64,000 nucleotides of DNA from NCBI GenBank assembly GCA_902790015.1, contig CADAQF010000019.1, forward strand, positions 33,341 through 97,340. Direction: 5' to 3'. This DNA is from an uncultured Eubacteriales bacterium. GTDB lineage: Bacteria; Bacillota; Clostridia; Christensenellales; Aristaeellaceae. Shown piece after piece: positions 35,601 through 47,600 of this stretch. Under the pieces are notes generated by a model. The model did no database searches. It was not told the origin of the DNA and saw nothing but the letters and a program-made list of their open reading frames with translations. Both the position numbers and the translations under genes were made by a program. The first letter of the stretch is position 1; every line of letters begins with the position of its first letter.

Positions 35601-38600
35601 GCCGTCCGCCAGGAGGATGACCTCCAGCTCGGTCGGGCGCGCGCCGTCCTGATCCTTATTGTCCTCCCAGACCTTCTCTACCGAGGTGTCCGTCAGGATG
35701 ACCTCATGGGTGTTGGTCAGGGTGAAGCCGGTTTCGGCGTCGCCGGTGACAGCCACGGTGTACGCGCTGTCCTCGTCACCGTCAAGGATCCATACACCGT
35801 CGTTGGATACGGTCCAGCCGTCCGGCAGATGCTCGACGATGGTGTAGGCGATCTTCTCGCCCTCTGCGTACACCGGCAGGCCCGTGAACGTATGCGTCCA
35901 GGCGGGCGCGGTCAGCTCGGCGGTATCCACCGTCTCGTCGCCGGCCAGCAGGTTCACCGTGACGGAAGCGGGACGCTTGCCGTCCTGGTCGTCCTTGTCG
36001 GCCCAGATCTTGGTCACGGGGATGTCGATGGTCTCCGGCGCGTGCGTGTTGGTGAAGGTGTAGCGGTCCTCCTCGGAGCCCGTAAGCACGGCGGTGTAGC
36101 CGTCCATGTCGTCTTCAACGACCGTGTAGACCACCTTTTCGCCGTCTTCGTAGACCGGCAGGTTCTCCCAGGTGACGGTCAGCTCGTCGCCGGTGGCGCC
36201 CTTGCGGATGACCTTGGCATCCTTCTGGGTCTCACTGCCGCTGCCGACGCGCTTCATCAGCCGGATGGTGACATCCTGCCGCAGGCCGTCCTGGTCGTCG
36301 TTGTCGTCCCAGACCTTGGTCACGGACACCTTGGTGTACTCGATGCCGTGGCCGTTGGTGATGGTGGTCTTGGTGACGGTCGTCTTGCCGTCCTGATAGA
36401 CCTCCACCGTGCGGCCTTCCTCGACATAGCCGTCGATCTGGATCTCGTCCCAGACATACTGGATCTCAACGCCCTGTTCGAACCTGTACAGGCCCTTGAG
36501 CTTGGCCGTCCAGCCGGTGCCCTTGGTCAGGGTGAAGGTGCGGAAGACTTCGTCCTCCTTGCCCTCGACCCGCTTGATCAGGTTCACCTGCAGTTCGGTC
36601 GGGCGCATGCCGTCCTGATCGTCGTTGTCGTTCCAGACCTTCAGGATCTCGACGCCAACGGTCTCGGGCGCGTGGGTATTGGTGATGGTATAATCGTTGC
36701 TTTCGTCCGCAAAGAGGTTGGTGGTGTAGGGGTCGGCCACGCCGTCCGCCGTCCAGGTGATGCCCTCGTCGGTCTCGGTCTTCTTCGTCCAGCCCTTCAT
36801 GCCGGTTTCCTTGGCGGTGTAGACGATCTCCTCGCCGCTGCCGCCCACGCGGTACCTGGGCAGGTCGGAGAAGTAGGCCTTCCAGGGCTCCTTCTCGCCG
36901 TAATCCTTCTCGGTCAGGTCGGCATCGGTCTCGCCATCCAGGGTGATGACCCGGTCGGTCGCTACGCCGTCGGCGTACAGGGTGATGGTGACGCTCTCGG
37001 GCCGCATGCCGTCGCGGTCGCTGACGTCCGCCCAGGACTTCGTGACGACGATCTCCGTCATCTCGGTCTCGTGCTGGTTCATCAGCTGCCAAGCGTCCAG
37101 CGCCTCGTTGTACTTGGCCCAAGCCTTGTTCCAGGTGGAGTAGACCATATTGCCCTCGGCGTCCAGCCAGACCACGGTCTCCACGCCGTTGATGGTCGCG
37201 GTGCCCTGCGTCAGCAGGCCCAGCGAGCTTTCAAGCAGCGTGTACTCGATCTCCTTGCCGTCCTTGTACTTGGGCAGGTGGAGGAAGGTGTAGCTCCAGT
37301 CGTCGGCCAGCATATCGCCGGTCAGCAGGACTTCCTCATCGTACGGGAAGTACGCGTAAGGTTCGCCGTCCGCATAGAGCGTGACGCCGATGTGGTCGGG
37401 TCTTACGCCGTCGCGGTTCTGCTCGTCGCGCCACTTCTTGATAAGCTCAAGCTCGGTTTCCTCGGTCTCGTGGGTGTTGATCACCTTGAAGCCGTCTTCG
37501 CCGTGCTGGCCGCCGCAATAGGTGACGGTGTAGCCGTTTTCGTAGGTATCCGGGTCGATGTTGAACGCGTCGTTCTCGACCGCGGTCTCGTTGCCCTCCG
37601 CGTCGATGACGGCGGTTTCCTTAACGCTGTAGATGATCTCGTTCTTGCCGTCGTACTTGGGCAGGTGCTCGAAGGTTCCGGCCCAGCCGTTGCCCTCATT
37701 CAGCGTCAGGGTGATGACGCTGCCGTCCTCATCCGTCGCTTCCTCGCCGTCCGCGTACAGGGTGATGATCACCTCCGCGGGCCGTGCGCCGTCCTGATCC
37801 TCGTTGTCGTTCCAGATCTTCCTGACAGGCACTTCGGTCTCTTCCGGCGCGTGGGTATTGATCAGCGTGCCGTCCTCGCCCTTAGTCAGCGTGTAGCGGG
37901 CGGGCACCTGCTCTTCTTCCACGGTGTAGGTGATCTCCTGCCCGTCCTTATACCTGGGCAGATCTTCGAAGGTGTAGCTCCAGGTATTCGGGTCGTCCGC
38001 CTCAGCGTCAGCCTCGCTCAGCTGCACGGTGGCGACCGCTTTGCCGTCCGCCATCAGCGTCAGCACGATGGTCTCAGGCCGCAGGGCATCCTGGTCGTCG
38101 TTATCGTCCCAGGTCTTCCTCGCCGGCACCTCGGTCAGCTCGGGCGCGTGCGTGTTGGTGACTTCGTAGCCTTCGGTCTGATCGCCGGTGATTTCCGTCG
38201 TATAGACAGCCTTTCCGTCCTTCGTCCAGACCGTATTGGCTTCATCGGGCTCCAGCCCCGTCATCGCCGTTTCTTCGACAGTATAGATGACGTCCCTGCC
38301 CTGATACTTGAGCGGCAGGTTCTGCCAGATAGCGGTCAGTTCAAGCCCGTCGGTCAATTCGCCGGCTTCGTCGATGCAGGTCAGCACCTTGACCTGTTCT
38401 TCCATGTCTCCGTCAAGGTCGTACCACAGGCCCGCGGCGCTTTCTTCCGTCGCGGCGTCTTTGGTCCACGCGATTTCGGTCTCTTCCCCGGTTTCGTCCA
38501 GATAGGAGGCCTTCAGCGTGAACTCGATGGTGACCGGCCTCAGGCCGTCCTGGTTGTTGCTGTCCTTCCACACCTTGACCGCCGTAACGCTGGTGCGGCC

Positions 38601-41600
38601 CGGCGTATAGGTGTTGGTCACCGTGTAAGTGCCGTCCTCGTTGTCCTTGATGACCGTCTTGTATTCGATCATCTGGGACTCGCCGATCATGCCCTGTTCA
38701 ACGATGCTGTACCTGATCGGCTTGCCGTCTTCATACTTGGGAAGGTCCGTGAACTGCCAGGCATATTCCGAGCCGGTCTCATTTTCCTTCGTTTCCTCGG
38801 TGATTCCGGTGATCCTGCCGTCCTTGACTTCGGCGCGGACCACGGTGATCAGCTTCCTGTTGGCTTCGGTCAGCGTCAGGGTGACCGGTTCTCCGTCCAC
38901 GACGACCTTTTCGCCGTTCTTCAGCAGATAAAGCACCGCATCCGGCCGCTTGCCGTCCCGGTTTTCGTCGTCCTTCCAGACCTTCTCGCCGGAGATCTCA
39001 GTCGGGCCGACGGTCAGCGTGTTCTCCAGGGTGAAGGTGAACATCTTTTCATCTTCGCTCCACCAGCTGGTTCCCTGCTCGTCAAAGTCGATCCTGGTCA
39101 GCGTATAGACGACCGTCGGGTCAAAGTTCCACGTCCAGGTCGGATGGCCCTGTTCATCTGTGCCGCGCGTCCAGTCTTCCTCGACCAGATACTCCCAGGT
39201 CTGTCCGTCATATCCATAGGTGCCCCAGTATCCGAATACTTCCTCAACGACATATTCGATCTTCCTGGATTCGCCGTTCTGATCCTTCCAGTACACCGGC
39301 AGGTCGTTGAAGTATGTCTCGCCCTCGGTCGCGGTGCCCGGGAAATTCGGGCCGAAGCTCAGCACCGTTTCGCCGTCCACCTTGCCTCTCAGCACGATGC
39401 AGTAAGCAAAGGGCCTGAGTCCCGCGATCCCGTCGTTATCCTTCCAATGCTTACGCACCCGGATGCTCGTGGTTTCCGGCACATGGGTATTGGTGACGGT
39501 CACCAGCGTAAGCTCGGTGTCGTCCTCTGTCGTCTTTTCGTTGATGGTTACGGGGTTCGGCGAGATGACGGTCTCGTAGCCCTCCACCGCAGCTTCGCTG
39601 ACGGTGTATTCGGCCTTCACGCCCACCTGGCCCGCTTCGTATACCGGCAGGCCGCTGTAGCGGATGCCGTAGTGGCCGTCCGCGTCGGCATAGTCCGTTA
39701 CGGTCACGCCTTCGGGCACGCTGCCTACTACGACCACCAGGCCGTCCTTGGTCAGCGTGGCCTTCACGGTCAGGCCGTTGCCGCTCAGCGTCAGCTCGAT
39801 GCTCTTGCGCAGACCGTCCTGGTCCTCCCCGTCGTTCCACACCTTGACCACGGCCAGCTCGCCGGTCTCGTTGTCGTGGGTGTTGACGATGGTATACAGG
39901 CCGTCCTCGCCCAGTTCGGCGCCTTCCGCCGGGGCGGCCTCATAGTCGGCCACCTCTTCTTCGGTCACCACATAGACGATCTTTTCGCCGTCCTCATACG
40001 CCGGCAGGTCGGTGAACGTGTAGCTCCACGTGTTCGCTTCGCTCTCGTCCGCCTCGGTCAGCACGTAGAACCGGTCGGTGATCACGATGAGGCTGCCGTC
40101 CTCGGCCTTCTTGTTCAGCTGGATCTTCAGGTGATCCGGCCGCTTGCCGTCCTGGTTGTCGCTGTCGTCCCAGAACTTGTAGAAGGGCACCTCGGTCAGC
40201 TCGTTGTCATGGGAGTTGGTGATCGTGACGCTGCCGTCCTTCACCTCGCCCACCAGCGTGGTATACACCAGCGTGTCGCCGTCATACCAGCCGGCCTCAG
40301 GTTCGTCCTTCCAGCTCAGGCCGTCCATGGCCTTTTCCACCGCCGTGTAGACGATTTCTTCGCCCTTCTGGCCTTCGCGGTACTTGGTAAGCCCGGTGAA
40401 CACGGCCGTCCAGGCCTCGTCTTCACCCAGGTCGTCCGCCGTGCCGTCCAGCTCGATCAGGTACGGATACTCAAGCTCCTCGCCGTCGGCCAGCACTTCA
40501 ACCGTGATCATCTCCGGCCGTACGCCGTCCTGATCGTTGTTGTCGCGCCAGACCTTCCTGACGGTCAGCTCGGTCGTCTCGCTCTCGTGGCGGTTGATCA
40601 GCTTATATTCAGTCGCTTCGCCGGTCTCCTCGTCGGTTTCGACCTTGGCCAGACGATCGTTGTCGGTCGTGTAGACCAGGACGCCCTCCGCGTCGTACCA
40701 GCCGTCGTCCTTCCAGGTGAGCCCGGCCAGCCCGGTCTCGCGGACCACATATTTGATTTCCTTGCCGCCTTCAAACTTGGGCAGGCGGGTATAAGTGTAC
40801 TCCCAGGTATCCTTGATGTCCTCGCCGGTCAGCTTGACAGGCTCGCCCACCGCGGTCTCTTCGCCTTCCGCGTTCTCCTTGTACAGCTGGAACTCCACAT
40901 AAGCCGGACGTACGCCGTCCTGGTTGCTGAAGTCCACCCAGTACTTGACCACCGGCACCTCGGTCTCCTCGGTCTCGTGCGTGTTGATGACCTTGAAGCC
41001 GTTGTGCTGGCCGCCGCAGTAGGTCACGGTGTAGCCGTTTTCGTAGGTATCCGGGTCGACGTTGAACGCGTCGTCCTCCACCGCGATCTCGTTGCCATCG
41101 GCGTCGATGACGGCGGTTTCCTTCACGCTGTAGATGATCTCTTCGCCCGCAGCATACTTGGGCAGGCTGCTGAAGCGGCCCTTCCAGGCTTCGTACTCGC
41201 CGCTCTCGCCTTCGGCCGGCTCGTCGGCTTCGCCGTCCAGGGTCACCTGGAGTTCGGTCTCCTCGCCGTCGGCCACCAGGGTGATGACCACCTGCGCGGG
41301 CCGCGCGCCGTCCTGATCGTCGCTGTCGTTCCAGATCTTCTCAAACGGCACCTCGGTCTTTTCGGCCTCGAGCGTATTGACCACGGTGCGGTCGTCGATC
41401 TCGCCGGCGGGATCGGTATCCAGCGTCTTTTCGTACTTCGCCGGGATCGCCTGTTCGTCCACCGTGTATACGATCGTCTCGCCGGCTTCCTTCTCGGGCA
41501 GGCCTTCGAAGGTATAGGTCCAGGTATTGCCGGTCTCGTCGCCGTCATACAGGTCCTCGGCGCTCAGCTTCACGCTGTCCACTGCCTTCGTTTCGCCGCC

Positions 41601-44600
41601 CGCCGTGGCGTACAGCGTCAGCATGACCGCTTCTGGCCGCAGGCCGTCCTGATCGTCGCTGTCGTCCCAGCGCTTCCAGACGGGCACGTCCACGGTGGCG
41701 GTTTCATGCCTGTTGGTGATCACGTAGCCCTCGGCCTGGTCACCTGAATATTCGGTCGTGTAGACCGTTTCGCCGTCCTTCGTCCAGGCCGTGTAATCCT
41801 CGTTGGGCGTAAGATCCGTCATCACAGTCTCTTCGACCGTGTAGACGATCTCAAAGCCTTCATAATTCCTGGGCAGCTTCTCCCAGATGACCTCCAGGTC
41901 CTTGCCCGTGGCCGGCTCGCCGTCCACGAACACCTCGATGGTCTTCTGCTCTTCTTCCTCGGTCTCAAGCTCTGCCCATTCGATTTCGTGCGCTTCGCCT
42001 TCGTCATCCGTGTACGACGCCTTCAGCGTGAACACGATCTGAGCCGGCCTCAGGCCGTCCTGGTCGTCCGCGTCGTCCCACACCTTCATTGCCGTCACGC
42101 TCGTCTCTTCCGGCGCGTGCGTGTTGGTGAAGGCGAACACCGCTTCGTCGCCCTCGGTCTTCTCCAGGCTCGTCGTGTAGCCGTCGATCACCGCTTCGGC
42201 GATCTGCCAGTTGATCTCGACGCCCTGCTCGTACTTGTCCAGGCCCTCGAACCACCAGCCGAACGTCTTTTCTTCGCCGTCGATCTCGATGACGTCCGCT
42301 TCAGTGACTTCCCTGCGCTCGGCTTCCTCGCCGTTGCGGTACAGGATGTACGTCACGCTCACAGGACGTACGCCGTCCTGATTTTCCGCGTCGTCCCAAA
42401 TCTTGTACGCGCCGCGCTTCATCTGCACGCTCTCATGCGTGTTGATGAACGCGAAGCCTTCAGCCTGGTCGCCGCTCTTTTCTTCCGTATAATCGGCGTC
42501 AGTGTCTCCCGCCTTGCTCCAGACGTTCGTCTCCTCGTCCTTCGTCATCTCAGGCAGGATTTCCTCGACATCGTACGCGATCTCCCTGCCCTCATGATAC
42601 TTGGGCAGGTCGGTGAACGTATAAGTCCAGTCGCCGGTCACGTCGTCCGTCGTCAGGCTGACCGTCTGTTCAAGGTCGGCCAGCTCGGTCTCCGCGCCGT
42701 CGTCTCCCGTCACCTTCGCCGTCAGCTTCACCTTGATGCTCGTCGGGCGCTTGCCGTCCTGATCGTCATTGTCCTCCCAGGTCTTGCTGACCGGGATCTC
42801 GATGGTCTCCGGCGCATGGGTATTGGTGACGGTCACCAGGATCAGTTCGGTGTCGTCCTCTGTCGTCTTTTCGTTGATCGTCACGGGGTTCGGCGTGATG
42901 ACGGTCTCGTAGCCCTCCACCGCAGCTTCGCTGACGGTGTATTCGGCCTTCACGCCCACCTGGCCGGCTTCATATACCGGCAGACCGCTGTAGCGGATGC
43001 CGTAATGGCCGTCCTCATCGGCGTAGTCAGTTACGGTCACGCCCTCGGGCACGCTGCCTACTACGACCACCAGGCCGTCCTTGGTCAGGGTGGCCGTCAC
43101 GGTCAGCCCGTTGCCGCTGAGCGTCAGCTCGATGCTCTGCCGCAGGCCGTCCTGGTCGTCCGCGTCGTCCCACACCTTGATCACGGCCAGCTCGCCGGTC
43201 TCGCTGCCGTGGGTGTTGACGATGGTGTAACGGCCGTCTTCGCCCATTTCGGCGCCGTCCGAAGGATCAGCCGTGTAGTCGGCCACCTCTTCTTCGGTCA
43301 CCACATAGACGATGGGCGCGCCGTCCTCAAACGCCGGCAGATCCGTGAACGTGTAGCTCCAGGTGTTGGCCGCGCTCTTGTCCGCCTCGGTCAGCACATA
43401 GAACTTGTCTTCGATCGCTACCAGACCGTCCTCGGTCTTCTTGTTCAGCTGGATCTTCAGATGATCCGGGCGCTTGCCGTCCCGGTTGTCGCTGTCGTTC
43501 CAGAACTTGTAGAAGGGTACCTCGGTCAGATCGGTATCGTGGATGTTGGTCACGATGACGGTGCCGTCCCTGGCCTCGCCCACCAGCGTGGTGTACACCA
43601 GCGTATCGCCGTCATACCAGCCGGCCTGCGGTTCGTCCTTCCAGGTCAGGCCGTCCACCGCGGTCTCTTTGACCGTGTATTCGATTTCCTGGCCGGTTTC
43701 TCCGGCGCGGTACCTGGCCAGACCCTCGAAGGTGTGGGTCCAGTCGTCCGCTTCCTTAATGATGACGGGGTTCTCGATCGCCGCGCCCTCGGCGTCCCGT
43801 TCGACCTGTTCGCCGTCGGCGTACAGGGTGACGGTGACGGATTCGGGCCGCATGCTGTCCTGATCGTTGTTGTCGCGCCAGACCTTCTGCACGGTCAGCT
43901 CGGTCGTCTCGGTTTCGGCGGTATTGATGACTGTGAAGCCCTTGGTCACGTCTTCTTCGTCATTCTGTTCGTATGCGGTGGTATAGATCAGCTTATCGTC
44001 CTGATACCAGCCTTCAACCACAGGCGGCTCGGCGGTCTCGTCGCCGTTCCTCCACTCAAAGCCGGGCAGGCTGCTTTCAGTGACGGTGTATTCGATGACC
44101 TCGCCGTTTTCGTCATACTTGGCCAGGTCGGTGAACATCCAGCTCCAGTACTTCTCACCGACGGTATTGCCCTCGCTGTCGATATCCGCGATGATATCGT
44201 CGTAGCTCAGCGTCACCAGGCCGGCCTGCTTGCCGTTGGCCAGCAGTTTGACGGTCACGCTGTCGGGGCGGCGGCCGCTCAGGTTGTTCTGATCGACCCA
44301 CACCTTGGTCACGGGGATGCTGATCTTCACAGGCTTATGGGTGTTCTCCACCACATAGCCCTGGCCCATGCAGCCGCTGACGGTGCCCTCATACACGACA
44401 TCGTCATACTCGTTGTGCTGCAGCACGAACACCTTGTCGGTGCTTGTGCTTTCGTCCAGGGTATAGCCGTCCGCGCCGGTTTCCCGCACGGTGTAGACGA
44501 TAGCCTGGCTCCGGCCTTCCTCGTCCAGCTTATTCTTGGGCAGATGCTCGAAGGTATGCTTCCATTCGTTGTCGCCGCTCAGCACGACGGTCACATATTC

Positions 44601-47600
44601 GCCGGTCTCTTCGCCCTCTTCGTCCAGCACGGGCACAGGCTCGCCGTCCGCGTACAGGGCGACGGTCACGCTCTCGGGCCGCACGCCGTCGGCGTCGTCC
44701 TCGTCGTCAAAGATCTTTTCTACCTTGACCTCGGTCTCGTCCGGGCCCTTGCTGTTGATGACGGTGCGTTCTTCCGGATACTCCCCGTCTTCATCCGCGG
44801 CCAGGGCCTTGTCGATGGTCTTGGCATAGTCCTTGGGGATCAGCTGCTCGTCCACGGTGTAGACGATCTCTTCGCCGCCGCGGTATTTGGGCAGATCCTC
44901 AAACGTATAGGTCCAGGTATTGCCGGTTTCGTCCTCTTCCCAGACGTCATCGGCGGTCAGCAGCACGGTCTGCAGGGCGGTCTTTTCGCCCTCGCCGACC
45001 TGCTCAAACAGCGTCAGGTACACGCCGTCCGGGCGCGTGCCGTCCTGGTTATTGTTGTCCTTCCAGACCTTCCAGACCGGGATCTCAACGGTTTCCGCTT
45101 CGCGCCTGTTGGTCACGAACCAGGCTTCGCTGTCCTCCGCATCCTGTTCGATCTCGGTGGTGTACACGAGCATGCCGTCCTTATACCAGCCGGCCGCCGC
45201 AGCGGGCTCAGCGGTATCGTCGGCGTCCTTCCAGACATAATGCTCGCCGTCCAGGATCATGTCGGTCTCGGTCACGGTGTAGGTGACCTTCTTGCCCTGG
45301 TAATAAACCGGCAGGTTCTTCCAGATCACCGTCAGATCCAGGCCGCCCAGCAGCTCGCCGTCCGCGGTGATGCAGAGGATCTCCTTCTCCTGATCCTCGA
45401 TATCCTCGGGATCTTCAACCAGGCCGTACCACAGGCCGGCGGGGGCAGGCTCATCGCCTTCGGCCGGTGCAGCGTTCGACCATTCGATCGCGGTCTCTTC
45501 GCCCTCGTCATTCACATAGGACGCTTCCAAAGTGAACTGGATCCGGTCAGGACGGAAGCCCTCTTCGTTTTCCTCGTCTTCCCAGATCTTGACCGCGGTC
45601 ACGCTGGTCAGTTCGGGCGTGTGGATATTGGTGACCACGAAGCTGTGCGGGTCGCTGCCGTCCTCTTCCACGATCACCTTGTAGGAAATATCGGCGGAGG
45701 AATCGATCATCGACCGTTCGATCACGGACCAGGCGATCTCCCTGCCGTTCTCGTACTTGGGCAGGTTCGTGAAGGTCCAGGCGTATTCGGCCTCTTCGTC
45801 CAGCCAGGCATAATCATCTGTGGAATCGGCGATGGCGGGATAGGCGGTCGTGCTGCCGGTCACCGCGCCTTCCGCGATGGTCATGGTCACGGCCACGACG
45901 TTCTCGCGGTTTTCATCAGTGATGACCGCGGTCGCTTCGGGATCGGTCTTTTCGCCGTTCTTCAGCAGGTACAGCGTGGCCTGAGGCCGCTTGCCGTCGC
46001 GGTTGTCGTCGTCCTGCCAGATCTTGACGCCGTGGATCTCGGTCGTCACCTGCTCATAGGTGTTCTCAAGCTCCCAGACGCCGGTGTCTTCGTTCTGTTC
46101 TTTGCTGGTCAGCGCGTAGCGGACGTTTTCGTCCTTCTTATACGTCCAAGCCGCCAGCTCGCCGTCCAGGAGATCGGCCTCGGCCACTTCATTCCAGTCA
46201 TCCGCGGGCAGCTGTTCGGTCACTTCGTAGCCGACCTCAGCGCCTTCCTTATACTTGGGCAGATCCCGGAAGGTATAGGTCCAGGTGTCCGCGCTCTCGC
46301 GGTCGATCTCGGTCAGCTTGATGTCCTCAATCAGGTTGCCGGCCAGGTCGAACACGGAATTGCCTTCCGCATCCCTGAGCGTCAGCAGGATATATTCGGG
46401 CCGCAGACCGTCCGCGTTGTTGTTGTCGATCCAGGTCTTCTTTACGGTGACCTCGGTGCCTTCGGGCGCATGGGTATTGGTCACGGTGAAGCCGGATTTC
46501 TGGTCGCCGTCCACTTCCGTGGTGTAAACGAGGGTGTCCCCGTCATACCAGCCGGCCTCGGCGGTATCCGTAGCTTCCTTCCATTTAAGGCCGCCCACGG
46601 CTTTCTCGGTCAGCACATACCAGACCTGCTGTCCCTTGTAATACTTGGGCAGGCTTTCCCAGACCGCCTTCTGCTCCTCGACTGGGCGGCCCTCCTCGTC
46701 AATAACGGTGATCGTCTGTTCGGCAGCCGGGACGGATTCGCCTTCTTCCAGCATGTCCTTGAACAGCCCTGCATCCGTCCAGGCGATGGCCTCGCCGTCC
46801 TGATCCTCCGCGCTCAAAGTGAAGGTGATGGTGGTGGGCCGCTTGCCGTCCTGGTTGTCGTTGTCTTCCCAGACCTTCTCGGCCTGAACGTCGACGGTCT
46901 CGGGCTTATGATAGTTGGTGATCTCCGCCACGCGGCTGCCGTCTTCCGGATCGGTATAGGTGATCAGCGGCTGCGGGGCGTCCTCGGTGCTTTCCTTATT
47001 GTATTCAGCGACGGCGTCTTCCTCCACGGTGTAGATGTATTCAACGCCGTTTTCACTGTTCTTGGGCAGGTGCTCAAAGGTGTACGACCAGGTCTTGTAG
47101 CTCTCGGTCTCGTCCTCCAGCGCCAGGGTCACCAGGGCGATCTGCTCTTTTTCGCCTTCCTCGCCTTCCTGGCGGAACAGGCGCACGGTCACGCTGTCGG
47201 GGCGAACGCCGTCGCGGTCGTCCGCGTCGTCCCACAGCTTGTGGACGGTGACGGTGGTCTCCTCGCCCACGTGGGTATTGGTGGCCGTGAAGCCGCAGCT
47301 CTGGCTGCCGGTCATCACGTAGGAATAGGCCAGCTCCTCGCCCTCTTCGGTCACGAAGCAGTCCTTTTCCGCGTCGTAGGTGTAGGTGACGGCTTCTTCG
47401 CCCTCGCCGTCGATCAGCTGGATCTCTTCGACGGTATAGGTCACCTTCCCGCCCTTGTAGTTCACGGGCAGGTGCTCCCAGGTATAGCTGCCGTCTACCG
47501 GCTCGCCGTCTTCAAAGGCGGCGATCTCCGCGGTGTCCAGAGGCGGCCAGACGGTTTCGTCCTGATCGTCTTCAACCGGCTCAGTTTCCCCTTCTTCCGA

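Noticed and set aside
32787..41747. Uninterrupted 2986-codon frame on the plus strand opposite the giant gene
   Set aside because: It mirrors the sense gene: sense codons avoid TTA, CTA and TCA, so the antisense frame has no stops. The translation is low-complexity with no domains or ribosome site.
35705..46056. Regular repeats that might suggest a CRISPR array
   Set aside because: The repeats are in-frame protein domains of 250-400 bp, not short direct repeats with spacers.
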